From: Nocardia bovistercoris
GTDB taxonomy: Bacteria; Actinomycetota; Actinomycetes; Mycobacteriales; Mycobacteriaceae
Assembly: GCF_015674855.1 (NCBI RefSeq)
Contig: NZ_JADMLG010000016.1
Span: forward strand, 86,510-150,509
Direction of reading: 5' to 3'
DNA: 64,000 bases
The position numbers were made by a program, and so were the translations under genes. Shown one piece after another: positions 16,527-26,704 of the stretch; the stretch's first letter is position 1, and each line of letters begins with the position of its first letter. The notes beneath the pieces were generated by a model. The model worked only from the letters and a program-made list of their open reading frames with translations. It did not search any database and was not told the DNA's origin.

Positions 16527-17486
16527 TTGGCACCGAATGAGACCAGCACCGGCCGCGTCCTCGCGGTGTGCACCGTGCACGCCGACCTCGAGGTGCCGGG
16601 CCGGGTCGGCCGCACCGCCATCGACAAACGTCCGCGCGCGGGCCGCGTCCCGGTCCGCGTCCTCGGCCTCGACGCCGACCACGTCTGCAACACCGAGCAC
16701 CACGGCGGCCGCGACCAAGCCGTCTACGCCTACGCCGAACACGACGCGCGGCGCTGGGGCGCGGAACTCGGGCGCGAACTGCCCGCGGGCTGGTTCGGCG
16801 AGAATCTGCGGATCGAGGGTCTCGAGGTCAGCGACGCGGTGCTCGGCGCCCGCTGGGCCATCGGCGACACCCTGCTCGAGGTCAGCGCGCCTCGGGTGCC
16901 GTGCGCGACGTTCGGGCACTGGTCGGGTGAGCCGCAGTGGGTGAAGCGTTTCACCCAGCGCGGCGACACCGGCGCCTACCTGCGGGTCCTCACCGAGGGC
17001 AGTATCGGCGCGGGTGACCGGGTTGAGATCGTGTACACCCCGGCGCACGGCGTCACGGTCCGCGACCTGTTCGACGGCAACGACATGGACCTGCTCACAC
17101 GCCTGCTCGCCGAGGAACCGACCGTCTCCGGCGATGTGCGCATCCACTACGACCGCCACGCTCACCGCCACGCCAGTGCCGAACGCGCCGCCCGTCAGCG
17201 GGCCGGGTCCCGCCCACACGTGTCGCGAACCGACGCCACCGCTACACCGCTGGAGTCCGGCCCGCCCACACCGCGAACCGATACCGCCGCCCCGCCGCTC
17301 GAAACCACACCGCTCGAAACCCCGTTGCCTGAGACCCCGTTGCCCGGTCCGCGCCATGAAGCCGCGCCGACACGGCAGCGCGCGGCCGCGGTCGTGCCCG
17401 AGGCAGCCTCGGTGTCCATCGCCGACGGCGGTTCCGTTTCGCCCGCTTCCGGCGGCCAGGATGTCGCGACGGAGACGAACCGATGA
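16527..17486 (+). CDS. YiiM-type MOSC domain protein with long C-terminal tail
   Basis: Residues 8-170 form a MOSC domain with the conserved cysteine in APRVPCATFGHW; such domains bind molybdenum cofactor sulfur or detoxify N-hydroxylated compounds (YiiM). The rest, about 190-319, is a low-complexity Pro/Thr/Ala/Arg tail with repeats such as PLETTPLETPLPETPLP and is not part of the family. The start is an unusual TTG at 16527 supported by GAGGGGG seven bases upstream. Its stop overlaps the next ATG (ATGA). Confidence 0.82.
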   Translation: MAPNETSTGRVLAVCTVHADLEVPGRVGRTAIDKRPRAGRVPVRVLGLDADHVCNTEHHGGRDQAVYAYAEHDARRWGAELGRELPAGWFGENLRIEGLEVSDAVLGARWAIGDTLLEVSAPRVPCATFGHWSGEPQWVKRFTQRGDTGAYLRVLTEGSIGAGDRVEIVYTPAHGVTVRDLFDGNDMDLLTRLLAEEPTVSGDVRIHYDRHAHRHASAERAARQRAGSRPHVSRTDATATPLESGPPTPRTDTAAPPLETTPLETPLPETPLPGPRHEAAPTRQRAAAVVPEAASVSIADGGSVSPASGGQDVATETNR

Positions 17487-18433
17487 GCGTCGAACTCGTC
17501 GAAGTGGTTCGTTCCGGGTTCCGGGAGTGCGTGCATCGCGGTTCGCTGGTGATCCTCGACCCCGACGGCACACCGACTCGCGAACTGGGCGAAGTGCATT
17601 CGCCGATCTTCCCGCGCTCCACCAATAAGCCGATGCAGGCGATCGCCTTGCTGCGCAACGGTTTCGACCCGGTGGACGATGCCGAGCTCGCGATCGCGAC
17701 GGCTTCGCATTTCGGCGAACCCGATCATGTCGGCCTGGTGCGCCGCCTGCTCGACCGGTACGGCTTCGACGATCAGGCCCTGGAATGTCCGCCGGATTAC
17801 CCGTTCGAGGAGCGGGCGCGCGCCGCCGCCCTCGCGCACGGCCCGCGCCGGATCTACATGAACTGTTCGGGCAAACACGCCGCCATGCTCGCCACCTGCG
17901 TCGTCAATGGTTGGCCGACCACCGGCTATCTCGATGTGAACCATCCGCTGCAACGGTCGGTGGTCGCGACCGTGATCGAGCTGACGGGTGAGCCGGAAAC
18001 CGATCTCGGCATCGACGGCTGCGGCCTGCCGATCATTCCGGTGTCGTTGACGAATCTGGCGCGCGCGTTCGCGGGCATGGCCACCGCCGCGCCGGATTCG
18101 CCGCAACGCCGGGTGGCCGAGGCCATTCGGGCATATCCGCGAGTGATTTCCGGCACCAACGGCCCGGACCTGCTGACCATGCGGGCAACCCCCGACCTGT
18201 TCTGCAAGATCGGGGCCGACGGCGTGCACGCGGGCGCGCTGCCGGACGGCCGGGCTTTCGCCTACAAGATCGATGACGGTCACGACCGCGCCCGCATACC
18301 CCTGACGCTGGCGATTCTGCACCGGATGGGCATCGATTGGACCGACACGCACGCCGAGCTGGCGGCCATGCCGGTGCTCGGCGGCGACGCGCGAGTCGGG
18401 GTGATCAGGGCGGTGCCAGGCATCCTCGATTGA
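17483..18433 (+). CDS. type II (AnsA, PF06089) L-asparaginase
   Basis: A 316-aa protein of the asparaginase II family typified by the thermolabile Rhizobium etli enzyme, unrelated to E. coli AnsB. It should hydrolyse asparagine to aspartate and ammonia in the cytoplasm. Visible motifs are the SxxK element STNK (Ser46, Lys49), MNCSGKHAAML and GIDGCGLP, all family-typical. It overlaps the MOSC gene by four bases, so the two are co-translated despite no obvious functional link. Confidence 0.85.
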   Translation: MSVELVEVVRSGFRECVHRGSLVILDPDGTPTRELGEVHSPIFPRSTNKPMQAIALLRNGFDPVDDAELAIATASHFGEPDHVGLVRRLLDRYGFDDQALECPPDYPFEERARAAALAHGPRRIYMNCSGKHAAMLATCVVNGWPTTGYLDVNHPLQRSVVATVIELTGEPETDLGIDGCGLPIIPVSLTNLARAFAGMATAAPDSPQRRVAEAIRAYPRVISGTNGPDLLTMRATPDLFCKIGADGVHAGALPDGRAFAYKIDDGHDRARIPLTLAILHRMGIDWTDTHAELAAMPVLGGDARVGVIRAVPGILD

Positions 18434-18518
18434 CGCCGCCGACGGCGAAAGACGGGCAAACCTCGGTCCCTACCGAGTAGTTCCCCCACTCCTGGAAGCG
18501 CGACCGCCGGACACACGC

Positions 18519-18524
18519 TAAAGT
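18519..18524 (+). promoter_or_regulatory. -10 hexamer upstream of the DUF3073 gene
   Basis: TAAAGT within ACACGCTAAAGTGT predicts a start near 18531 and a 5' leader of about 74 bases before the DUF3073 ATG, in contrast to the leaderless genes nearby. Confidence 0.45.
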
Positions 18525-18604
18525 GTCTGACAGGAAGAGTATTAATTCGAACGGGGCCGCCAACAAACCCCAGGCCGCCCCGCAGTGACGCGAGGGGGTC
18601 AGCC

Positions 18605-18817
18605 ATGGGCCGTGGCCGGGCTAAGGCAAAGCAGACCAAGGTCGCACGCGAGCTCAAGTACAGCTCAGCGCCGACCGACTTCGCGAGCCTTCAGCGCGAG
18701 CTGTCGGGTAGCCCCGACTCCCAGCGGAGTGGTGGTGTGCTGTCCGATGAGCACGACGTGGACGCGTCCTCATCCCGCTGGGACGAGGACGACGATTACG
18801 ACGACTGGCGCCGCTGA
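18605..18817 (+). CDS. DUF3073 small basic/acidic protein
   Basis: A 70-aa DUF3073 protein, conserved across actinobacteria next to purM (Rv0810c). The first 22 residues are basic (MGRGRAKAKQTKVARELKY) and the last 12 very acidic (WDEDDDYDDWRR). GAGGGGG precedes the ATG. Function unknown; the charge split suggests nucleic-acid or ribosome association, which is only an inference. A strong terminator follows. Confidence 0.88.
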   Translation: MGRGRAKAKQTKVARELKYSSAPTDFASLQRELSGSPDSQRSGGVLSDEHDVDASSSRWDEDDDYDDWRR

Positions 18818-18835
18818 CTACGGATTCACGTGTCG

Positions 18836-18861
18836 AGGGGGAGGCCGACGGGCCTCCCCCT
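18836..18861 (+). terminator. terminator after the DUF3073 gene
   Basis: AGGGGGAGGCC (18836-18846) pairs perfectly with GGCCTCCCCCT (18851-18861) around a GACG loop. Confidence 0.85.
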
Positions 18862-18920
18862 TCGGACGTTGACTACCGGAGCACGGACATCGCTTTAAAG
18901 GCTTGCCGTAACGACATCGG

Positions 18921-19036
18921 TGTCCCACATCTCACAGGTGGGACATGGGTGTCGATTTCTGCCGTTCCCGCACGGGAACACCGGATCGAGGCCGATCCGA
19001 TACGAGAGAACCCCGCGGGCGCGCCCACGGGGTTCT
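18921..19036. terminator. hairpins between DUF3073 and purM, including a bidirectional terminator
   Basis: TGTCCCAC (18921-18928) pairs with 18938-18945; GTTCCCG-CA-CGGGAAC forms a tight hairpin near 18964-18979. The main terminator is 19007-19036: AGAACCCCG with CGGGGTTCT enclosing the self-complementary GGGCGCGCCC, followed by TTTC on the plus strand. It would end purM transcription from the other side. Confidence 0.65.
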
Positions 19037-19049
19037 TTTCATACTCGGA

Positions 19050-20123
<1,074 letters not shown>

Positions 20124-20316
20124 TTTCGGGGAAAGCTCCAAACCGATTCGGCGGATAGATGCCTGCTCACGCTACCGGAGCCGGACAACGGGTCCCCCGC
20201 CTGCCCGCGACCGTCCCCGACGGTGAGCGCCGCTCAGCGGCTAGGAATCATTGTGCCAGTTCACCGCCGCGGAATGTGCCGGTCCGCGTACCTGGGGTAT
20301 CGAAGTGGGTCTTCGG

Positions 20317-21930
20317 TCAGGGTCGGCTCAGCGCGCTCGCATTCGCGTTCTCACCCAACAGCATTGCCTCGGACTGGCCGGTGAGCACACCTTCGAGGAC
20401 GTTCTTGCCGATCGCGGCCTCGGCGGGCAGCGGAATCGGGTAGTCGCCGTCGAAACACGCGCAACACAGCCGCGAGCGCGGCTGTTCGGTGGCGGCGATC
20501 ATGCCTTCGGTGGAGATGTAGCCGAGGGTGTCGGCGCCGATGGAGCGGCGCACGCCTTCGATCATCTCGTCGTAGCTGTCCTCGGAGCCGGTGCCGTTGG
20601 CGATGAGTTCCGCGCGGGAAGCGAAGTCGATGCCGTAGAAACATGGCCATTTCACCGGCGGCGAGGCGATCCGCACGTGGATCTCGAGCGCGCCCGCTTC
20701 GCGCAGCATGCGGATCAGCGCGCGCTGGGTGTTGCCGCGCACGATGGAGTCGTCGACCACGACCAGCCGCTTGCCGCGGATGACCTCGCGCAGCGGGTTC
20801 AGTTTCAAGCGGATGCCGAGTTGGCGGATGGTCTGGCTCGGCTGGATGAAGGTGCGCCCGACGTAGGCGTTCTTCATCAGGCCCTGCCCGTATGGCACGC
20901 CGGAACCCTGCGCGTAGCCGACGGCGGCGGGGGTGCCCGATTCCGGCACCGGGATCACCAGATCGGCGTCGACCGCGTGCTCGGTGGCCAAGCGGCGGCC
21001 GATCTCGACCCGGGTGGCGTGCACGGAACGGCCCGCGATGGTGGTGTCGGGGCGGGCGAGGTAGACGTATTCGAAGACGCAGCCCTTGGGTTCCGGGTTG
21101 GCGAAGCGGGTGGAGCGCACGCCGTCGGCGTCGATCGCCAGCAGTTCGCCGGGTTCGATCTCGCGGACGAAGGCGGCGCCGACGATATCGAGCGCGGCCG
21201 TCTCGCTGGCTACCACCCAGCCACGCTCGAGGCGGCCGAGCACCAGCGGGCGAACGCCGTGCGGATCGCGGGCGGCGTAGAGGGTGTGTTCGTCCATGAA
21301 GGTGAGGCAGAACGCGCCGCGCAGGGTCGGCAGCAACTCCATGGCGGCCTGCTCGATGCTGGAATCGGTGGAGGCGTGCGCGAGCAGGGCCGTCATCACG
21401 TCCGAATCGGAGGTGGCCGCGGCCTGCTGGACCCGCCCGCCCGATACCGAGTTGCCGACGAGTCCGAGTTCGCGGGCGCGACCCGCCAGTTCCGAGGTGT
21501 TGACCAGATTTCCGTTGTGGCCGAGCGCGAGCCCGGACCCTACGGCGGTGGTGCGGAAGATCGGCTGGGCATTCTCCCAGGTCACGCCGCCGGTGGTGGA
21601 GTAGCGGCAGTGGCCGATGGCGATATGGCCCGGCATCGCGGCGAGGGTCTGCTCATCGAAGACCTGGCTGACCAGGCCCAGATCCTTGAAGACCAGGATC
21701 TGCGAGCCGTCGGAGACCGCGATGCCCGCGGCTTCCTGACCTCGGTGCTGCAGGGCGTACAAGCCGTAGTAGGTGAGTTTGGCCACGTCCTCGCTCGGCG
21801 CCCATACTCCGAAGACGCCACACTCCTCACGAGGCTCGTTCTCGTCGACGTCCGCTGGCGCGTTCGTCGCGGTGCGCGTGGCGGCGGGTAGGTGGGATTC
21901 GCTGGACACCGTCATGTCGGCGTTGGTCAC
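20317..21930 (-). CDS. purF: amidophosphoribosyltransferase
   Basis: First committed enzyme of purine synthesis: PRPP plus glutamine gives phosphoribosylamine. The 537-aa protein has a propeptide before the catalytic Cys37 (EECGVFGVW), a glutamine amidotransferase type 2 domain, the PRPP site VVVDDSIVRGNT and the C-terminal cysteines LCCACFDGDYP typical of the iron-sulfur class. GTG 21930 is chosen because AGGGAG lies six bases upstream; the frame opens at 21963. Divergent from the DUF3533 gene. Confidence 0.95.
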   Translation of the reverse strand: MTNADMTVSSESHLPAATRTATNAPADVDENEPREECGVFGVWAPSEDVAKLTYYGLYALQHRGQEAAGIAVSDGSQILVFKDLGLVSQVFDEQTLAAMPGHIAIGHCRYSTTGGVTWENAQPIFRTTAVGSGLALGHNGNLVNTSELAGRARELGLVGNSVSGGRVQQAAATSDSDVMTALLAHASTDSSIEQAAMELLPTLRGAFCLTFMDEHTLYAARDPHGVRPLVLGRLERGWVVASETAALDIVGAAFVREIEPGELLAIDADGVRSTRFANPEPKGCVFEYVYLARPDTTIAGRSVHATRVEIGRRLATEHAVDADLVIPVPESGTPAAVGYAQGSGVPYGQGLMKNAYVGRTFIQPSQTIRQLGIRLKLNPLREVIRGKRLVVVDDSIVRGNTQRALIRMLREAGALEIHVRIASPPVKWPCFYGIDFASRAELIANGTGSEDSYDEMIEGVRRSIGADTLGYISTEGMIAATEQPRSRLCCACFDGDYPIPLPAEAAIGKNVLEGVLTGQSEAMLLGENANASALSRP

Positions 21931-22086
21931 CGTTTGCTCCCTGTTCGGGCGGGCTGGGGGCATAGGTCATTCTACGGGTGAAAGTGAAGCGATGATCACC
22001 GCCCGTTACGTACCCCACAGTGCGGTCCGGCAATCTCCCGGCGACGCTGCCGGATTCCCGGCGTCGCGGCTGTTAGCGTCCGACGG

Positions 22087-23406
22087 GTGACTACTGCGGA
22101 GAGTGGGAGCACGGCGCGCGACCGGTCGGGTCCGGTCTTCTGGCTTCGCATGACCGGGGCTCCGGTGGTGGTGCTCGCACTGCTCACCACCCTCTTCGGC
22201 ATCATGTACCTCGACTATGTGATCGACCCGGAAAAGAATCTGCACCACTTCCCCGTCGCGCTGGTCGATCAGGACGTCGGCGACGCCATCGGTCCGCAGG
22301 GGCAGCAGGTCAGCTTCGGCGCTCAGGTAGCCGATGGCTTGCGGAAGTCCATACCGGCCGAACAGATCGATCTGCGCGAACTCGGGATCGCCGAAGCGGA
22401 ACGGCAGATGCGCTCGGGCGAGGTCTACGGCACGATCATCATCCCGAGCGACTTCACCAAACGCCTCGGCGTCCTCGGTGTCGCGGGTGTGGTGCCCGGC
22501 GATGTCGAGCGGCCGATCATCACCTTGCAGACCAATCCGCGCACCGGGGCATACGCGACCTCGATCGTCGCGCGGATCGGCGCCGAATTCTTCCCGCAGG
22601 TGAACGCGCAGGTCGGTAGGCAACTGACCGATCAGGTCCGCGCGCGGCTCACCCCGCCCCCGGGCGGCGCGCCCGCGCCGGAACTCACGGGTGCGACATT
22701 GCTCACCCTCCAGAGTCCGCTGCAACTGGTGACCGAACAGTTCCATCCGCTGCCCAGCGGCACCGGGCAGGGGCTCACCGCCTTCTTCTACGCGCTGCTC
22801 CTGCTGCTGGTCGGCGTGGTCGGATCGATGACCATCCACACCATGGTCGACGCCGCACTCGGTTTCGTGCCCACCGAATACGGCCCCTGGTACGTCCACT
22901 ACCCGCCGACGCCGATCTCCCGATTCCGCACGCTGCTCATCAAATGGGGTGTGCTGGCCGTGGTCGCGAATCTCGTGTCGGGCATCTACATGCTCGTGGC
23001 GAGCGCCCTCGGCATGCCGTTGGAGGAACCGCTCGCCCTGTTCCTGTACGGCGCGTTCGCGATTCTCGCGGTGGGCATCACGGGCCTGTCGGTGCTCGCC
23101 GCGCTCGGTTCGGCGGGCCTGCTGGTGAACCTGATCCTGTTCATCGTCCTCGGCCTGCCCTCTTCGGGCGGCACCGTGCCGATCGAGGCAACGCCGCGCT
23201 ATTTCGGTTGGCTGGCCCATTTCGAACCGATGCACCAGGTGTTCCTCGGCGTTCGCGCCATCCTGTATTTCGACGCCGGATTCGACGCCGGACTCGGTCG
23301 CGCGGTGTGGATGACCTTTGTCGGCCTGCTCATCGGTCTCGTGCTCGGGGCGACCGTTTCGCGCTACTACGACCACAAAGGCATGCCGCGCGGCAGCCGC
23401 ACCTGA
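22087..23406 (+). CDS. DUF3533 / ABC-2-like membrane protein
   Basis: A 439-aa membrane protein of the DUF3533 (SNG1-like, YhgE/Pip-related) group: one N-terminal helix (about 25-47), a large extracytoplasmic domain (48-230) and about five C-terminal helices (236-425). Such proteins are thought to be ABC-2-type export or lipid-related factors; no ATPase gene is adjacent. Leaderless GTG start, seven bases after TAGCGT (22074-22079). Substrate unknown. Confidence 0.75.
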   Translation: MTTAESGSTARDRSGPVFWLRMTGAPVVVLALLTTLFGIMYLDYVIDPEKNLHHFPVALVDQDVGDAIGPQGQQVSFGAQVADGLRKSIPAEQIDLRELGIAEAERQMRSGEVYGTIIIPSDFTKRLGVLGVAGVVPGDVERPIITLQTNPRTGAYATSIVARIGAEFFPQVNAQVGRQLTDQVRARLTPPPGGAPAPELTGATLLTLQSPLQLVTEQFHPLPSGTGQGLTAFFYALLLLLVGVVGSMTIHTMVDAALGFVPTEYGPWYVHYPPTPISRFRTLLIKWGVLAVVANLVSGIYMLVASALGMPLEEPLALFLYGAFAILAVGITGLSVLAALGSAGLLVNLILFIVLGLPSSGGTVPIEATPRYFGWLAHFEPMHQVFLGVRAILYFDAGFDAGLGRAVWMTFVGLLIGLVLGATVSRYYDHKGMPRGSRT

Positions 23407-23496
23407 ACCATGCTTGCGATCACGCTGCGCCGAAGCCTTCGCGACCGGGCGCGCGCTCCGTAGCCTGACGCGCGGGCGGCGAAGAGGGTGACGGCT

Positions 23497-24642
23497 ATGG
23501 TCGACAGCGGTGCGGGCGGCGCGATTCTGCGAACCATCCTCGCGTCGGGCCCGGTCCCGCGCAGTGTGGTCGCCAAGCACGCCGGACTGTCACCGGCGAC
23601 CGTCACGTGGCAGACGCGCGCCCTGCTTGAGGCCGGGCTGCTGCTCGAACTCCCGGAGACCGCATCGGGCTCAGGCATCGGCCGACCGTACTCCCCGCTG
23701 ACCCTCGACACCTCGGGCAATGTGGTGATCGCCGTGCACATCGCGGCCGCCCAGACCACGGTCGCGGTGGTCGACATCGGCGGCGCACTGCGGTCGAGCA
23801 CGCGCGTCCCGCATCGCGACACCGCGCCCTCGCACATACTCGACGATGCCGCCGCCGAGATCGCGCGAGTGCGGGCGACCCGGTCCGAACGAGTGCTCGG
23901 GGTCGGGGTCGCGATCGGCGGCCGGGTCGACCGCGACGCGGGCACGGTGGTCGAACATTCCTCGCTGCGCTGGCGCGACGTGCCGGTGCGGCGGCGGCTC
24001 GAGGCCGTCACCGGACTGCCCACCGAATTGGACAGTCACACCAGGGCGCTCATGCACGCCGAACACCTCTACGGGCGGCTGCGCGGCACCGCGAGTTCGA
24101 TGGTGGTGTTCGTCGGCAATGTGGTCGACATGGCGTTCGCCGTCGGCGACCGGGTGCACTACGGCCCGAATTCGGCCGCCGGGTCCATCGACCGCATGCT
24201 CGGCCTCGCCGAATCCCGCGACGGCTCGGCGCGCGCCACCGTCGAACAGTTCTCCGATCACGGCCTGCTGCGCCGGGCGCGCACGAGAGCACCGGCGGCG
24301 CACACGATTCCGGAGTTGATCGAGGCGGCGCGGAACCCCGGGCCCGCACACGACCTGTTCGTGGAACGCGGGGTGGAGATGGGCCGGGTCACCGCGGCGC
24401 TGATCGACCTGCTCGATCCCGAAGCGGTGGTGATCGTCGACCGCGGCTTCACCGGCCTCGCCGAGGTGGAGGCGACCTATCTGCGAACGATCGGCGAATA
24501 TTCGGCATTGTGCGCGCGGCCCGCCGAGGTGGTCTCGCGCTCGACCTTCGCCGGTCGCGTCCTGGAGACCGCGGGCGCCGCCGTGGCGCTGCACGGAATC
24601 TTCCACACACCGCTGAACGCGCTGGAACGAAAGGCCGTTTGA
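23497..24642 (+). CDS. ROK-family transcriptional regulator
   Basis: A 381-aa regulator with an N-terminal winged helix (about 8-60; GPVPRSVVAKHAGLSPATVTWQTRALLEAGLL) and a ROK sugar-kinase-like domain (GVGVAIGGRVDRD). The ATP and zinc motifs of true ROK kinases are not obvious, so it is probably a ligand-sensing repressor. It lies just before the sulfonate-type operon, separated by a terminator; control of that operon is a positional inference. ATG 23497 has GAGG ten bases upstream; GTG 23488 is an alternative. Confidence 0.8.
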   Translation: MVDSGAGGAILRTILASGPVPRSVVAKHAGLSPATVTWQTRALLEAGLLLELPETASGSGIGRPYSPLTLDTSGNVVIAVHIAAAQTTVAVVDIGGALRSSTRVPHRDTAPSHILDDAAAEIARVRATRSERVLGVGVAIGGRVDRDAGTVVEHSSLRWRDVPVRRRLEAVTGLPTELDSHTRALMHAEHLYGRLRGTASSMVVFVGNVVDMAFAVGDRVHYGPNSAAGSIDRMLGLAESRDGSARATVEQFSDHGLLRRARTRAPAAHTIPELIEAARNPGPAHDLFVERGVEMGRVTAALIDLLDPEAVVIVDRGFTGLAEVEATYLRTIGEYSALCARPAEVVSRSTFAGRVLETAGAAVALHGIFHTPLNALERKAV

Positions 24643-24670
24643 TTCAGGGTTATTTTAATGGGAACGAATA

Positions 24671-24706
24671 TTGACCGGCGCCGGGCCGGTCCGTCAAAGT
24701 TTTTTC
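24671..24706 (+). terminator. terminator between the ROK gene and the sulfonate operon
   Basis: GACCGG-CGCCGGG-CCGGTC (24673-24691) sits in an imperfect outer stem (TTGAC with GTCAA) and is followed by six T at 24700-24705, one of the few T-runs in the window. Confidence 0.6.
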
Positions 24707-24809
24707 ATGGCGGATATGGTCTCCTGGCATACGGGTATCGAGAACTCCTGTCGTTGTCGCGCGGAATCCCGGACACGCAGAAATCGACCTCTCGATACAG
24801 GAATTACAC

Positions 24810-25853
24810 GTGCGAAAAAGTCTTCGATACCTCGGATTGTGTGCCGCGGTGACGGCGCTGCTCACCGCGGGCTGCGCCACCGATTCGGGCGGCGACGCCG
24901 ACCTGAGCGCCCCGCTGCCCGCCTCGGTGCCGCCGGGCACCTCGCTCGCGATCTCGGTGAACACCGCGCGAGTCGCCCTCGAAACTTCCGGTGAGCTGCG
25001 CAAACTCCCCTTCACCGTCTCCGCGTGGCCCGCCGTCCAAGCCGGACCCGATGTCATCCAGGCCTTCCGCGGCGGTTCGGTCGACGTGGCGTCCAACGCG
25101 GGAATTCCGCCGATCCACGCGCACGCCACCGGATTCGACGCCAAGATCGTCGGCGTCAAGGTCAGGCGCACGCCGAACTACCGGATCGCCACGGCTCCGG
25201 GCAGTTCCATCCGCACGGTGCAGGACCTGCGCGGCAAGAAGATCGGCTTCTCCCCCGGCCAAGCCCAGGGCGTCGTCGTGCTGCGCACCCTCGCCGCCGC
25301 GGGCATCAGCACCGATCAGGTGCAGTTGGTGGAACTCAACAGCCCGCAGTTCCTCACCGCCCTGCAGGCCCGCCAGATCGACGCCGCACCGCTCGGCGAA
25401 CCCACCCTCACCAAATATCTCGACCAGTATTCGAGCCAAGGCGCGGGCGCGGTGCGGACCGAAGCCGTCGACGCGCTCAGCGTGCTGTGGGCGCCGACCT
25501 CGGTACTCCAGGATTCCGCGAAACTCGCCGCGGTCGCCGAATTCGTCCGTTTCTGGGCGCGCGGCGAAGTCTGGGCCTGGGAACATCCCGAGCAATGGAT
25601 TTCCGCGTATTACGTCCAGAACCAGGAAGTGAGCGCGGCCGACGGCCGTCGCATACTCGAGACCACCGACCGACCCTATTTCCCGGACAACTGGGACGCG
25701 GCGATCGCCTGGGAACAGGAAACGATCGACCTGGTCACGAAATCCGGATTCTTCGGGGATTCCTTCGACGCGGACGTGCTGTTCGACCGGCGCTTCGAGA
25801 AGGTCGCCGCCGAAGCGGCCCCCGCCGCCTACCGGGTCGAGGAGGCACAGTGA
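24810..25853 (+). CDS. sulfonate/nitrate-type ABC substrate-binding lipoprotein
   Basis: A 347-aa SsuA/TauA-type binding protein. Residues 1-21 are a lipoprotein signal peptide with lipobox LTAGC (Cys22), so the mature protein is anchored outside the membrane. The fold segments VQDLRGKKIGFSPGQAQG and QARQIDAAPLGEPTL are typical. AGGA lies eight bases before the GTG start. It overlaps the permease start (GTGA). The adjacent flavin monooxygenase supports a sulfonate or other organosulfur ligand, not proven. Confidence 0.88.
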   Translation: MRKSLRYLGLCAAVTALLTAGCATDSGGDADLSAPLPASVPPGTSLAISVNTARVALETSGELRKLPFTVSAWPAVQAGPDVIQAFRGGSVDVASNAGIPPIHAHATGFDAKIVGVKVRRTPNYRIATAPGSSIRTVQDLRGKKIGFSPGQAQGVVVLRTLAAAGISTDQVQLVELNSPQFLTALQARQIDAAPLGEPTLTKYLDQYSSQGAGAVRTEAVDALSVLWAPTSVLQDSAKLAAVAEFVRFWARGEVWAWEHPEQWISAYYVQNQEVSAADGRRILETTDRPYFPDNWDAAIAWEQETIDLVTKSGFFGDSFDADVLFDRRFEKVAAEAAPAAYRVEEAQ

Positions 25854-26704
25854 CCATCGCATTGGATCGCACGACCGAGATCGCGGCGCCGGTCGCCGCG
25901 GACGACGGCTTCGTGGAACGTAAGCAGTTGCGCCGCCTCGGCTTACGCAAGGCCGTGCCGTTCGCCCGCCTGTTCGGCGTGGTCCTCGTGCTCGCGGCCT
26001 GGGTGGCGGGCTCGCGGTTCGGCCTGATCGACGAACGCAAATTGTCCGCGCCCTGGGATGTCCTGACCACCGGCTGGGATCTGCTGGTGCACGGCGCGTT
26101 GCTGGAGAACATCGCCGCCTCGCTGCGGCGCGCCGCGATCGGACTCGGCATCGGGATCACCGTCGGCACCGGCCTCGCGCTCGTCGCCGGGCTCTCCCGT
26201 TTCGGTGAGGCGCTGGTGGACGGACCGGTGCAGGTCAAGCGGGCCATTCCGACCCTCGGCCTGATCCCGCTGATGATCCTGTGGCTCGGCATCGGCGAAT
26301 CGTTCAAGGTGGTGCTCATCACCCTCGGCGTGATCGTCACCATGTACATCCAGACCCACGCCTCGCTCACCACCATCGACCAGCGCTTCGTGGAACTGTC
26401 GGAGGTGCAAGGGGTTTCGCGCGCCACCTTCGTGCGTCGGGTGGTCGTGCCCGGTTCGCTGCCCGGATTCTTTCTCGGCCTTCGGCTCTCGGTGACCGGC
26501 GCATGGCTGGCGCTGATCGTCGTGGAATCGGTGAACGCCATCGACGGTCTCGGCAAGATGATGCAGAACGCCCAGAACTACGGCCAAGCCGATGTCATCC
26601 TCGTCGGACTCGCCGTCTACGGCACCTTCGGCCTGGTCTCCGACGCCGGTATCCGACTGCTCGAACGGAAGGTGCTGTCGTGGCGACGCACGATCGCGGG
26701 CTGA
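25850..26704 (+). CDS. ABC permease, sulfonate type
   Basis: A 284-aa BPD-type inner-membrane permease (SsuC/TauC-like) with six predicted helices and the EAA coupling loop ELSEVQGVSRATFVRRVVVP. Start GTG 25850 overlaps the lipoprotein stop and is preceded by GAGGAGG. Its last 25 bases overlap the ATPase gene, indicating tight stoichiometric coupling. Confidence 0.9.
   Translation: MTIALDRTTEIAAPVAADDGFVERKQLRRLGLRKAVPFARLFGVVLVLAAWVAGSRFGLIDERKLSAPWDVLTTGWDLLVHGALLENIAASLRRAAIGLGIGITVGTGLALVAGLSRFGEALVDGPVQVKRAIPTLGLIPLMILWLGIGESFKVVLITLGVIVTMYIQTHASLTTIDQRFVELSEVQGVSRATFVRRVVVPGSLPGFFLGLRLSVTGAWLALIVVESVNAIDGLGKMMQNAQNYGQADVILVGLAVYGTFGLVSDAGIRLLERKVLSWRRTIAG

Noticed and set aside
24671..24994. 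A cysteine-containing frame (SCRCR) before the sulfonate lipoprotein as another Cys attenuator
   Set aside because: There is no leaderless -10 or SD at its ATG, cysteines are not in a run, and it overlaps the lipoprotein gene out of frame.
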